DNA of 19,724 nucleotides from Treponema sp. (GTDB lineage Bacteria > Spirochaetota > Spirochaetia > Treponematales > Treponemataceae), in contig JAEDFM010000035.1 of NCBI GenBank assembly GCA_016292805.1, positions 1 through 19,724 of the forward strand, written 5' to 3'. The position numbers were made by a program, and so were the translations under genes. How positions within the stretch are numbered: position 1 is the first letter of the stretch; each line of letters starts with the position of its first letter. Below the pieces are notes generated by a model that was not told the origin of the DNA, did not search any database, and worked only from the letters and a program-made list of their open reading frames with translations. Shown one piece after another: positions 7,488 through 15,743 of the stretch.

Positions 7488-7687
7488 ATGAAAGGTTATA
7501 TGCATGGTGTAAATCTTGGTGGCTGGCGTTTGGGTTAGTCCTAAAATGACAAAACAATTCAGTTTTTACTTCAGTTCTTGATAAACATGGAATTGGTAGA
7601 TCGGCCTGGAATTACCACGCTCACGTTTTTGGTCTTTCCGACGAATGGATGGATTCAAAACGGGACGAAGTAATCAAGCTGTTGTAG
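7488..7687 (+). pseudogene. Glycoside hydrolase family 5 (cellulase-like) gene with a large internal deletion
   Basis: The ATG at 7488 has a strong AGGAG and follows pncC by nine bases. It encodes MKGYMHGVNLGGW, the usual opening of GH5-type glucanases, then stops at 7536. A shifted frame continues briefly (VSPKMT, about 7533-7550). From about 7578 a frame reads LDKHGIGRSAWNYHAHVFGL, then SDEWMDSKRDEVIKLL and a TAG at 7685. That is a typical GH5 C-terminus (a GIGRS-W-Y segment, then FGLSDE). About 300 central residues, including both catalytic glutamates, are gone. No active enzyme can be made, although the ribosome binding site and both ends are still readable, which suggests a recent loss. 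Confidence 0.65.
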
Positions 7688-7704
7688 TTTAAGCTGCCTT
7701 AAAC
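7687..7704 (-). terminator. Short stem-loop overlapping the chemoreceptor stop codon
   Basis: GTTTAAG (7687-7693) and CTTAAAC (7698-7704) form a perfect 7-bp stem with a 4-base loop, including the stop codon of the minus-strand gene. The stem is AT-rich and no T-run follows on the minus strand, so its strength as a terminator is doubtful. Confidence 0.25.
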
Positions 7705-9783
7705 TTTAAATAATCCAATTTCATCACCAATCTGATTAATGCTGTCAGATACCTGTGCAGAAATTGTAGAAAGGGAAGCTCCAGTTTCATTGATTCGTTC
7801 AGCACCTGTATGCATTTCATCCACACTGTTGCGAATCATGTCTGTTGCATTCTGAAGCTTTTCAATTTCTGTAAGGATCTGCTTGCTTCCGTTTGTCATT
7901 TCAGAAGAAGCAACTCGAACTTCAGAAGTAGAGTTGTTCATATCCTGAAGTGCCTGAATAATCTGGCGGGAACCTGTCTGTTGTTCAATCATAGCTCCTT
8001 TAATCTGTTCAATAATCTGACTAGTATCTGCAATGCTGGCAGAAACAGAAGAGAAGGCTGTGTTAGTTGTATTTGAGAATTCAACAACTTTCTGAATAGT
8101 TTCCTGAATTTTTGTAAGTTCAGCTGTAATTGTATTTGACTGTTCAGAAGAAGTTTCAGAAAGCTTACGGATTTCGTCAGCAACTACAGAGAAGCCTTTA
8201 CCAGCTTCACCGGCGTGAGCCGCTTCAATTGCCGCATTCATAGCCAGAAGGTTAGTCTGCTCTGCAATGCTGGCAATAGCAGTGTTTGCTTCCTGAAGCA
8301 TAATTGACTGATCTTTAATAATGTTAATCTGATTGTAAGTATCAAGCTGGGTTTCAATACCATATTTGGCCTTTTCTTCCAGCTGATTAAATGAGCTTAC
8401 CATCTTAGTTACACCATTATTAACAGATTCAATATTGCCAATCATCTGTTCAACAGCAGAAGAAGCCTGTGCAACGCCGTTTGCCTGATTTTCAATCATT
8501 TTTTCAAGAGATTCAATGTTGGCAGTAATTTCGTTCACAGCACCTGCTGTTTCTGTTACAGAAGCCGCCTGTGAAAGAATGTGACCGTTTACGCTTTCAA
8601 TGTTAGCAATAATCTGTGTAATAGAAGATGAAGCTTCCTGAGTACTCAACTGGAGACTGCTGTCAATATTAAGAAGATTATCTTTTGAATCCAAAAGGTT
8701 TTTCATAATATCTTGAAGTTTTTCAACGAAGCCGTTAAAGCCTTTTACTACATCGCCAACTTCATCTTTTGTGGTTTCTGGGATACGCTGTGTAAGGTCT
8801 GCATTTCCCTGGGCAATTTCATTAATTGTTTTTTTAACAACTTTTAATGGCTTTAAGGAAACTTCAATTGCAATAGTAATTAAAACAATTGAAGAAAGAA
8901 TGGCGCCAATAAGGAAGATGATAGCCATTCTCTTGTATGCATTTAATGAAGAATAGAATACTTCTGTAGGTGTAGCACCAAATACTACAAGTGTAGATTT
9001 AGGAATAATGTTGTGGAAACCAATAGCATCACACATTAAAAGATTATCGTAATATTCAACAACACAAGGGTTTGTTCTGTAAATTGATGTAATCAAATCA
9101 CCACGGCTTTCGTTGAATATATGTTCTTCCATTCCGGAAAATTCATCACCGCAGGCAATAACTTTTTTACTGGTTCGGTTTGCAACAACAGGGTGCATGT
9201 TATAGCCTAAGTCAAAGTTTTTAATAATATCAAAGAATACATTCTGGTTGATTTCGGCAGCAATTACACCAATTGTTTCTTCTTCTGTAAGAAAAACTGG
9301 AGAAGCATAGAACTGAGTATAAAGGTTAGTTTCTTCGTCAATTTCTGGATCAGTAAAGTTGTTTCTGCCTTTAATAGCACTGATAAAATACTGATCATTT
9401 GCATGATTTTCTATTTCGCCGTCTTCGTTGATGCAATTACCGTTCTTATCGTAAAAAGCCAGGTGTTTATAGTTTTTTCTTAATTCCACAGCTATTCTAT
9501 TCAGCTGTTCCTGTTTGTATTCCAGACTGAGGGAAGGGTTTTTCATGGCGTCAGAGGCAGCCAGTGTATTCAAAATACTGAATTCTTTTTCGTTAACGCT
9601 AGTAATCTGACTGGCAATACTCTTGGAAATTTCGTCTAGCTGATTGTAAACTCCTTCCTTAATGTTTTTTGAACTCATTCTAAATGAAATAACAGAAAGC
9701 AGAGTATTGGAAATAACGACTATTAATAGTGTAATAATCAATATTTTTGCCGTTAGAGTGAATCTTAATTTGATTTTTGCCAT
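7699..9783 (-). CDS. Methyl-accepting chemotaxis protein with a large periplasmic sensor domain
   Basis: This 694-residue chemoreceptor signals to the CheA/CheW array. Layout: first membrane helix about 12-34; periplasmic region 35-283, which looks like a double-Cache sensor (HLAFYDKNGNCINEDGE at 107-123, NDQYFISAIKGR, then IGVIAAEINQNVFFDII); second helix about 285-307; HAMP 307-360 (SLKPLKVVKKTINEIAQGNA); then the long signalling coiled coil. The hairpin tip is conserved: IASIAEQTNLLAMNAAIEAA, HAGEAGKGFSVVADEIRKLS (about 503-542). It ends IGDEIGLFKV with no CheR-binding pentapeptide. AAAGGA lies upstream of the ATG. The ligand is unknown. Because it is divergent from a GH43/esterase pair, a sugar or organic acid from plant polysaccharide is a reasonable guess; Cache receptors more often bind small acids or amino acids. 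Confidence 0.93.
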   Translation of the reverse strand: MAKIKLRFTLTAKILIITLLIVVISNTLLSVISFRMSSKNIKEGVYNQLDEISKSIASQITSVNEKEFSILNTLAASDAMKNPSLSLEYKQEQLNRIAVELRKNYKHLAFYDKNGNCINEDGEIENHANDQYFISAIKGRNNFTDPEIDEETNLYTQFYASPVFLTEEETIGVIAAEINQNVFFDIIKNFDLGYNMHPVVANRTSKKVIACGDEFSGMEEHIFNESRGDLITSIYRTNPCVVEYYDNLLMCDAIGFHNIIPKSTLVVFGATPTEVFYSSLNAYKRMAIIFLIGAILSSIVLITIAIEVSLKPLKVVKKTINEIAQGNADLTQRIPETTKDEVGDVVKGFNGFVEKLQDIMKNLLDSKDNLLNIDSSLQLSTQEASSSITQIIANIESVNGHILSQAASVTETAGAVNEITANIESLEKMIENQANGVAQASSAVEQMIGNIESVNNGVTKMVSSFNQLEEKAKYGIETQLDTYNQINIIKDQSIMLQEANTAIASIAEQTNLLAMNAAIEAAHAGEAGKGFSVVADEIRKLSETSSEQSNTITAELTKIQETIQKVVEFSNTTNTAFSSVSASIADTSQIIEQIKGAMIEQQTGSRQIIQALQDMNNSTSEVRVASSEMTNGSKQILTEIEKLQNATDMIRNSVDEMHTGAERINETGASLSTISAQVSDSINQIGDEIGLFKV

Positions 9784-9834
9784 AGAAAATCCTTTAAAAA
9801 ATTAAATTGTATTCTATACTATAGATAGTCTCAA

Positions 9835-9887
9835 TTTTACCATACTTTTTTTCATAAAGTATAATAAATCTCTATCGTTTTACCATA
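9835..9887. repeat. Two direct copies of TTTTACCATA in the divergent intergenic region
   Basis: The 10-mer TTTTACCATA occurs at 9835-9844 and again at 9878-9887. The starts are 43 bases apart, close to four helical turns, so both copies would lie on the same DNA face. They sit between the chemoreceptor and GH43 starts and may be binding sites for a shared regulator. A minus-strand TATACT -10-like element lies between them. Confidence 0.4.
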
Positions 9888-9902
9888 ATAACGAATTATT
9901 AT
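9885..9902. promoter_or_regulatory. 18-bp palindrome, candidate operator
   Basis: ATAATAA (9885-9891), CGAA and TTATTAT (9896-9902) form a perfect 7-bp inverted repeat that overlaps the second 10-mer copy. A TATAAT (9957-9962) farther on could be the -10 of the GH43 operon, but no good -35 is seen. Confidence 0.3.
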
Positions 9903-10042
9903 TGTTTTGAAGGGTGGTCTGTAAGTGTTCTGCAGATAAAATCTAAAATTACAGTTTATAATACTTAAATCCCCCTATGACTCAAAAAAAATCAATTTGT
10001 TATAGTGTGGTTAATCGTTTAACTAACTATCAGGAGTGTAAT

Positions 10043-11497
10043 ATGGCACAGGTTTTTAATCCTTATATGCCAAGCTGGGAATATGTTCCAGATGGAGAAC
10101 CACATGTTTTTGGTGACAGAGTTTATGTTTACGGCTCCCATGATGAATGGAATGGCTGTGTTTTTTGTGTAGGAGACTATGTCTGCTATTCTGCTTCTGT
10201 AAATAATTTAAAAGAATGGCGTTACGAAGGTGTTATTTACCGTAAAGACCAGGATCCTGCTCAGGATGGCAGAATGGTTCTTTATGCACCAGATGTTGTA
10301 CAGGGGCCAGACGGAAGATATTACCTTTACTATGTTCTTGATAAAGTAGGCTTTGTTTCTGTTGCAGTTTGCGATACACCAGCAGGTAAATATGAATTTT
10401 ACGGTTATGTTCATTATGAAGATGGAACAAGACTTGGAGACCGTAAAGGGGATCTCCCTCAGTTTGACCCAGGTGTTTTAACAGAAGGTGACAGAACATA
10501 TCTTTATACAGGGTTCAGCGGTAACCACTGGAAAGAAAGAGTTGGTGCAATGGCAACAGTTCTTGGACCAGATATGCTTACGGTTATTGAAGAGCCTGTA
10601 CTTGTAATTCCAGGCGACGCATGGACAGATGTTAGCAGTGCTTCGGAAGTAAAAACCGACTGTGTTTATAAGCTTTCTTCTGTAGAAAACTGGAAAGGCT
10701 TTAAAGGTCATGGTTTTTTTGAAGCTCCATCAATCCGTAAAATTGGAAATTTATACTATTTGGTTTATTCTTCAGAAGTCATGCATGAACTTTGTTATGC
10801 CACAAGTAAAACTCCAACAGGGAATTTTGAATATAAAGGTGTAATTGTAAGTAATACCGATATTGGAATTGCAAATGATAAGCCTGCAGATATGCCTGTA
10901 GCTTACGGTGCAAACAATCACGGTAGTTTTGAAGTAATTAATGGACAGTATTACATGTTCTATCACCGTCATACTAATAATTCCTGGTACAGTCGTCAGG
11001 GGTGTGCAGAAAAAATCACTGTTATGCCAGACGGTACAATTCCTCAGGTTGAAATTACTTCCTGCGGTTTGAATGGTGGTGCTTTGGAAGGTAAGGGAAC
11101 TTATCCTACATATATTGCCTGCAATATTTTTAATCCAGCTAAGCCACAGATGTATGTGGGAATTGATAATCCTCCAAAGGTTGTGCAGGACGGAGCCGAC
11201 GGCGACAAAAATACAGGTTATATTGCAAATCTTACTGATGGTTTTGTCATTGGTTTCAAATATTTCAGCTGTAAAGGCGTTAAAAAGATTTCGGTAACAA
11301 CCCGTGGTTATTTTGACGGTCAGCTAGAAGTTCGTACAAAGTGGAATGGTCCTGTAATTGGTGCAATAAAAATCGTTTATAGCAATTTCTGGGAACAGAA
11401 TAGTGCAGAAATTCAGCTTCCAGATGGCGATAATGCTCTGTTCTTTACAGTTAAAGGTAATGGTAATTTCCAGTTTAAGGATTTTACATTGGAGTAA
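10043..11497 (+). CDS. Glycoside hydrolase family 43 protein (beta-xylosidase/arabinofuranosidase type) with C-terminal beta-sandwich
   Basis: The 484-residue protein starts at the second ATG (MAQVFNPYMPSWEY). AGGAG (10032-10036) sits six bases upstream, while the earlier in-frame ATG at 9977 has no ribosome binding site and adds an unconserved leader. Residues 1-330 are a five-bladed GH43 propeller: PDGEPHVFGDRVYVYGSHDE (16-35), YAPDVVQGPDGRYYLYY (81-97) with D84 as the likely pKa-tuning Asp, PQFDPGV (139-145), FFEAPSIRKIGNLYYLVYSS (225-244) with E227 as the likely general acid, and FYHRHTN (306-312). Residues about 365-484 resemble a CBM6-like sandwich (VIGFKYFSC, then FFTVKGNGNFQFKDFTLE). 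No signal peptide is present, so it probably acts in the cytoplasm on imported oligosaccharides from xylan or arabinan. It is followed after three bases by an esterase gene. The exact sugar specificity cannot be read from sequence. Confidence 0.88.
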   Translation: MAQVFNPYMPSWEYVPDGEPHVFGDRVYVYGSHDEWNGCVFCVGDYVCYSASVNNLKEWRYEGVIYRKDQDPAQDGRMVLYAPDVVQGPDGRYYLYYVLDKVGFVSVAVCDTPAGKYEFYGYVHYEDGTRLGDRKGDLPQFDPGVLTEGDRTYLYTGFSGNHWKERVGAMATVLGPDMLTVIEEPVLVIPGDAWTDVSSASEVKTDCVYKLSSVENWKGFKGHGFFEAPSIRKIGNLYYLVYSSEVMHELCYATSKTPTGNFEYKGVIVSNTDIGIANDKPADMPVAYGANNHGSFEVINGQYYMFYHRHTNNSWYSRQGCAEKITVMPDGTIPQVEITSCGLNGGALEGKGTYPTYIACNIFNPAKPQMYVGIDNPPKVVQDGADGDKNTGYIANLTDGFVIGFKYFSCKGVKKISVTTRGYFDGQLEVRTKWNGPVIGAIKIVYSNFWEQNSAEIQLPDGDNALFFTVKGNGNFQFKDFTLE

Positions 11498-11500
11498 TAA

Positions 11501-12424
11501 GTGAAAAAAGTTGTTTTAGTTAGTGTATTCTTAGTTTTAGCAGCAGTATCTGTTAGTTGTAAGGCAAAAAAAGGAGATTCAAAGATGAAAACAGATTACA
11601 TCAGAAACGGCATAGCATTCGATTGTCCTGATACAGTAAAATTAGAACAGCCAAAAGTTAAATTAGGCGAAGTAAAGCATGTAATGTATCATTCGACTAC
11701 TTGTGGTCGCGATAGAGGAATGTCTATTCTGCTTCCTGCAAGCTATGATGGAACAAAGAAATTCCCTGTAGTTTATTTTCAGCACGGAATTTTTGGTGAT
11801 GAATATTGTATGATCAACGATGAAAAAAATGCATTCAGACAGGTTACTGCTAATCTGGCAGCCCAGAAAGAAGCAAAAGAATTCATCATGGTTTTTGGTC
11901 ATATGTATGCTTCTATAGATCCTAATCAGAAACCAAGTTTTAAACAGGAAGATGTTCTTCCATACGATAATTATATCAATGAACTGATTAACGATATTAT
12001 GCCATATATAGAATCTAACTATGCAGTTTTAACAGGTCGTGAAAATACTGCAATCTGTGGTTTTTCAATGGGTGGCCGAGAATCTTTGTATATTGGATTA
12101 AATCGTTCTGATTTGTTTGGTTATATTGGTGCAATTGCTCCAGCTCCAGGTCTTGTTCCTTCAAAGGACTGGGCTATGTCACATCCAGGAATGATGCAGG
12201 AAAGCGAGCTTCACTTTAAGGAAGGAAATCCTCTTCCTGAATTTTTAATGGTTTGCTGCGGAACTCAGGATAGTGTAGTTGGACAGTTCCCAAAAACATA
12301 TCATCGTATTCTGGAAACAAATAAAGTTAACCATACCTGGTTTGAAGTATTGAATGCAGATCATAACGATTTGGCTATTCGCAGCGGTTTCTGCTATTTT
12401 GCTATGAATATTTTTCAGAAATAA
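11501..12424 (+). CDS. CE1-like esterase lipoprotein (feruloyl/acetylxylan esterase type)
   Basis: The 307-residue protein begins at GTG with GGAG (11491-11494) inside the end of the GH43 gene, so translation is probably coupled. The signal peptide MKKVVLVSVFLVLAAVSVSC gives a lipoprotein with C20 as anchor. The mature domain is an alpha/beta hydrolase of the esterase D/CE1 type: VVYFQHGIFGD (oxyanion region, 90-100), nucleophile in CGFSMGGRES (S189), acid in CCGTQD (D257) and base in NADHND (H288). All three catalytic residues are present. CE1 enzymes remove feruloyl or acetyl groups from xylan side chains. A surface or periplasmic esterase paired with a cytoplasmic GH43 fits stepwise hemicellulose use. 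The true ester substrate is inferred from context. Confidence 0.85.
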   Translation: MKKVVLVSVFLVLAAVSVSCKAKKGDSKMKTDYIRNGIAFDCPDTVKLEQPKVKLGEVKHVMYHSTTCGRDRGMSILLPASYDGTKKFPVVYFQHGIFGDEYCMINDEKNAFRQVTANLAAQKEAKEFIMVFGHMYASIDPNQKPSFKQEDVLPYDNYINELINDIMPYIESNYAVLTGRENTAICGFSMGGRESLYIGLNRSDLFGYIGAIAPAPGLVPSKDWAMSHPGMMQESELHFKEGNPLPEFLMVCCGTQDSVVGQFPKTYHRILETNKVNHTWFEVLNADHNDLAIRSGFCYFAMNIFQK

Positions 12425-12516
12425 GCTGGCGACAGTGTTATTAAGGGTGAATTAAGGCTGATGAAATCGGCGAAATTTTAGCCATTTATTTTAAACGTAC
12501 AAATAGTTCAAAATAA

Positions 12517-12545
12517 TTGACAAATACCTTTCTAGAATAAATAAT
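12517..12545 (+). promoter_or_regulatory. Promoter of the SPFH/zinc-ribbon/TPM operon
   Basis: A consensus TTGACA (12517-12522), a 17-base spacer and AATAAT (12540-12545) precede the first gene of the operon by 33 bases. The 12425-12516 stretch before it holds no gene I can recognise. Confidence 0.55.
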
Positions 12546-12578
12546 TAACTAGTTTATTTATTTTCGAGAGGTTTTTAA

Positions 12579-13784
12579 ATGGGTTTAATTAAAGCAATTG
12601 GTGGTGCTGCTGGTGGAGTTTTAGCTGACCAGTGGAAAGAATACTTTTATTGTGATGCTTTATCAGCTGATGTGCTTTGTGCAAAGGGAGTAAAAAGAAC
12701 TACTTCTCGTTCAAGTAATACAAAAGGCGAAGATAATATTATTACTTCTGGTTCTGTAATTGCAGTTGCAGACGGCCAGTGTATGATTATTGTTGATCAG
12801 GGGAAAGTTGCAGAAATTTGTGCTGAACCTGGTGAATTTAAATACGATGCTTCTACAGAACCTTCAGTTTTTTCTGGTGGTTTTGGTCACGGGCTTGCTG
12901 AATCTTTTAAAAACATTGGTAAACGATTTACTTTTGGCGGTCAGCCAGCAAAAGATCAGAGAATCTACTATATAAATACAAAGGAAATTCTTGGAAATAA
13001 GTATGGCACACCTAATGCCGTTCCTTTCCGTGTTGTAGATCAGCGAGCTGGTATTGATATTGATGTTTCTGTTCGTTGTTTTGGTGAATATTCTTACAAG
13101 ATTACAAATCCAATACTTTTCTATACAAATGTTTGCGGTAATATTTCAGCCAATTATACTCGCGAAAATCTTGATGGACAGCTTAAAACTGAACTTTTAA
13201 CTGCATTGCAGCCAGCTTTTGCCCGTATTTCCGAAATGGGAATCCGTTATTCTGCAGTTCCAGGTCATACTCAGGAATTGGGAGACGCTCTTAAACAGGA
13301 GCTTTCTGCAAAATGGCGTGATTATCGTGGTATTGAAATCCAGATGGCTGGTGTTTCATCTATTAAAGCTGACGAAGAAGACGAAAAAATGCTTAAGGGA
13401 CTTCAGCGGGATGCTGCATTTATGGATCCAACTAGAGCTGCGGCTCATTTAGTTGGGGCACAGGCTGAAGCAATGAAAACTGCAGCTGGCAATCCTAATG
13501 GAGCTGCCATGGCATTTATGGGAATGAACATGGCTCAGCAGGCAGGGGGAGTAAACGCTCAGAATCTTTATGCAATGGGTGCTGCTAACAACACAAATAC
13601 TGCTGCTGCTCAGCCAGCGGCTTCTGCACAAACTCCTTGGAAATGTTCCTGCGGTGCAACAAATACTGGCAAATTCTGCAGCGAATGTGGCGCTCCACGC
13701 CCAAGGGAAGAATGGGTATGTTCATGTGGCACAAAAAATAAGGGAAAATTCTGCCCTGAATGCGGTGCTAAGCGTCCTGAATAA
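12579..13784 (+). CDS. SPFH-domain (YdjI-like, virion-core-protein family) protein with two C-terminal zinc ribbons
   Basis: This 401-residue protein is a relative of Bacillus YdjI, described in the PspA envelope-stress operon. Residues 1-280 hold the YdjI-type SPFH domain: MGLIKAIGGAAGGVLADQWK at the N-terminus, then a flotillin-like region with FRVVDQRAGIDIDVSVRCFG (150-169) and the helical DEEDEKMLKGLQRDAAFMDP (265-284). A Gln/Ala/Asn-rich linker (about 285-352) follows. Two near-identical zinc ribbons close the protein, each CxCGxxNxGKFCxECGAxRP (355-375 and 380-400). SPFH proteins form membrane-associated oligomers; the zinc ribbons may dock partners. There is no clear membrane helix. 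GAGAGG (12566-12571) precedes the ATG. The next gene starts two bases after the stop. Confidence 0.85.
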   Translation: MGLIKAIGGAAGGVLADQWKEYFYCDALSADVLCAKGVKRTTSRSSNTKGEDNIITSGSVIAVADGQCMIIVDQGKVAEICAEPGEFKYDASTEPSVFSGGFGHGLAESFKNIGKRFTFGGQPAKDQRIYYINTKEILGNKYGTPNAVPFRVVDQRAGIDIDVSVRCFGEYSYKITNPILFYTNVCGNISANYTRENLDGQLKTELLTALQPAFARISEMGIRYSAVPGHTQELGDALKQELSAKWRDYRGIEIQMAGVSSIKADEEDEKMLKGLQRDAAFMDPTRAAAHLVGAQAEAMKTAAGNPNGAAMAFMGMNMAQQAGGVNAQNLYAMGAANNTNTAAAQPAASAQTPWKCSCGATNTGKFCSECGAPRPREEWVCSCGTKNKGKFCPECGAKRPE

Positions 13785-13786
13785 TT

Positions 13787-14887
13787 ATGGCATACTCAAC
13801 TAATCATCAGTGTCCTGCATGTACAGGACCATTGCGCTTTGATGCTAAAACAAATCTTTTAGTCTGTGATTACTGCGATTCCAAATTTCCAGTTGAACAG
13901 ATTGATGCAGCCTATGCCCAGAAAATTAAACAGGGAATGGAAAATGGGATGGGAGCATCTGCCGGTGAGCAGGCTCAGGCTAAAGAGTTTGGTACAAATC
14001 ATTTAAAAACTTATACCTGTTCCTCTTGCAGTGCACAGTTATTCTGCGACGAAGTTACTGTTGCTGCTTCTTGTCCTTATTGCGGAAATCCTAATGTAAT
14101 TGCGGGAAAATTCAGTGGCGGACAGATGCCAGATGTTGTTATTCCTTTTAAAATGGAGAAAAAAGAGGCAATCGAGGCCTTATCTAAGTTTTATAAGGGT
14201 AAAAAACTGCTTCCAAAGGTGTTTTCGGCTCAAAATCATATAGAAGAAGTTAAAGGTGTTTATGTTCCTTTCTGGTTTTATTCTGGAAATGCAGATGTAA
14301 ATCTAAAGGCAGCCGCCACACGAGCCGCTGTTCACAGAACTTCCAAAGAAATCATCACTACAACCTCTCATTATGTAGTAGAACGCAAAGGAAATGTTTC
14401 TTTTGAAAATGTTCCAGTAGATGCTTCTGAAAAAATGGATAACGACATGATGGATTCGCTGGAACCATTTGATTATTCAGATTTAAAGAAGTTTACACCT
14501 TCATATTTACCAGGTTTTCTTGCAGAAGCTTACGATGAAAATCCCCAGGAATGTGTGGGGCGTCTGGAAGGTAGAGTTTCTAAGACCGCCGCTTGGGAAA
14601 TGGAACGGGATATTGTAGGTTACGATTCAGTTTCTGTTATAAAGCGGGATGTAAAGGTTAATTTGCAGGGTAGACCAAAGTATGCCTTTTTACCTGTGTG
14701 GCTTTTAAGTACCAGATACAAGGATAAAAACTATCTTTTTGCTATGAATGGTCAGACAGGAAAAATGGTAGGTAAGCTGCCTGTAGATAAAGGCCGTTTT
14801 TGCGGCTGGTTCTTTGGAGTTGCCTTTGGGGTAGCGGCAGTTCTTACTCCAATCATTTATTTTGCAATTATGAAGGCAGGTTTGTAA
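13787..14887 (+). CDS. Zinc-ribbon membrane protein, YdjG-like
   Basis: The 366-residue protein carries two four-cysteine zinc ribbons at the N-terminus: CPACTGPLRFD to CDYC (C9, C12, C27, C30) and CSSC to CPYC (C78, C81, C96, C99). A central domain of about 220 residues follows. Part of it reads VKGVYVPFWFYSG, a pattern I associate with YdjG-type TFIIB-zinc-ribbon proteins. A single membrane helix ends the protein (about 341-362), leaving the bulk in the cytoplasm. In Bacillus, YdjG works with YdjH to bring PspA to the membrane; here it lies between the YdjI-like and YdjH-like genes. The stop overlaps the next start by one base (TAATG), a sign of coupled translation and fixed stoichiometry. 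Confidence 0.82.
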   Translation: MAYSTNHQCPACTGPLRFDAKTNLLVCDYCDSKFPVEQIDAAYAQKIKQGMENGMGASAGEQAQAKEFGTNHLKTYTCSSCSAQLFCDEVTVAASCPYCGNPNVIAGKFSGGQMPDVVIPFKMEKKEAIEALSKFYKGKKLLPKVFSAQNHIEEVKGVYVPFWFYSGNADVNLKAAATRAAVHRTSKEIITTTSHYVVERKGNVSFENVPVDASEKMDNDMMDSLEPFDYSDLKKFTPSYLPGFLAEAYDENPQECVGRLEGRVSKTAAWEMERDIVGYDSVSVIKRDVKVNLQGRPKYAFLPVWLLSTRYKDKNYLFAMNGQTGKMVGKLPVDKGRFCGWFFGVAFGVAAVLTPIIYFAIMKAGL

Positions 14888-15690
14888 TGAAAAAGAAGAT
14901 TTTATTAAGCTTGATTCTTTGTATTTTTACATCCTTTTCAGTTTTTGCAGATTCCTGGGTTTTTGATAAAGCTAATGTACTGTCTTTATCAGAAAAAAGT
15001 GCTTTGTCGGATAGAATTCAGGAGATTGTGGATAATCACAACAGAGAACTGGGTGTTTATGTTGCTACAGTTCCTGGTTATGGCAGTCAGGGTTTTTATT
15101 CTGTAGAAGATTTTAGCGAAGCTTTTTATAAAAACAACCAACTGGGGTTGGGAAATAGTCATTCTGGTTTGCTTATTGTGCTTTGTATGGAAGAACGGGA
15201 GTATGATATTTGTGCTTACGGTGATTACAGTCATACAACTTTTACAGATTTTGGCAAACAGAAGCTGGCTGATGCTGCCGTTCCATATTTTAGAAATAAT
15301 AACTGGGCTGGTGGTTTTACAGCTTTTGCAAATAAGGCAGATAAAATGATTTCTATGTCTGAACAGGGAAATCCTTTGGATGTAGGATCAGTTTACTTTG
15401 ATTTAAAAGTTATGCTTCAGGCTTTGATTATTTCCGGTATTGCCGGACTGATTATTGGTTTGATTGTAACATTGATTCTTCGTGGAAAAATGAACAATGT
15501 TAAGGCTGCAAAATCTGCAAATCATTATGTAGACCAGAATAATGTGGCAATTGCCAGCAGAATAGATCGTTTTACTCACAATGTGGTTACCAGAACTCCA
15601 ATCAATCAGAATAATAACAGTGGTGGTGGAGCTCGTGGCGGTACCAGTGTTAATGGCGGTGGTTTTTCTCATTCCAGTGGCAAGTTTTAG
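14887..15690 (+). CDS. TPM-domain membrane protein, YdjH-like
   Basis: The start is the ATG overlapping the upstream stop; an earlier in-frame ATG at 14800 lies inside the preceding gene and would bury the signal peptide. The 267-residue product has a signal peptide (1-21, cut near VFA-DSW), an extracytoplasmic TPM domain (about 24-160; FDKANVLSLSEKSALSDRIQ, GVYVATVPGYG, HSGLLIVLCMEEREYDICAYGD), one membrane helix (about 176-198) and a basic cytoplasmic tail. The tail ends Gly-rich with GGGFSHSSGKF, a motif typical of TPM proteins. TPM domains occur in envelope-quality and photosystem-repair proteins. In Bacillus, YdjH anchors the YdjG/YdjI/PspA group. The topology would link periplasmic sensing with the cytoplasmic zinc-ribbon partners; this last point is inference. 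Confidence 0.85.
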   Translation: MKKKILLSLILCIFTSFSVFADSWVFDKANVLSLSEKSALSDRIQEIVDNHNRELGVYVATVPGYGSQGFYSVEDFSEAFYKNNQLGLGNSHSGLLIVLCMEEREYDICAYGDYSHTTFTDFGKQKLADAAVPYFRNNNWAGGFTAFANKADKMISMSEQGNPLDVGSVYFDLKVMLQALIISGIAGLIIGLIVTLILRGKMNNVKAAKSANHYVDQNNVAIASRIDRFTHNVVTRTPINQNNNSGGGARGGTSVNGGGFSHSSGKF

Positions 15691-15714
15691 GTTAAAAATA
15701 TTATATAAAACTAA

Positions 15715-15743
15715 TTGCACATAAATTGTTCTTATGTTATTTT
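15715..15743 (+). promoter_or_regulatory. Promoter of the thiBPQ operon
   Basis: TTGCAC (15715-15720), a 17-base spacer and TATTTT (15738-15743) lie 29 bases before the riboswitch aptamer, so the aptamer would be within the transcript. Confidence 0.45.

Noticed and set aside
9977..10042. Upstream ATG for the GH43 gene
   Set aside because: No ribosome binding site, and the 22 added residues do not look like a signal peptide or family sequence.
12425..12516. Possible gene scrap reading ADEIGEILAIYFKR
   Set aside because: About 20 codons with no start and no recognisable family; chance open frame is as likely.
14800..14886. Upstream start for the TPM gene
   Set aside because: It lies in the membrane-helix coding part of the preceding gene and would hide the signal peptide; the ATG overlapping the stop is better.
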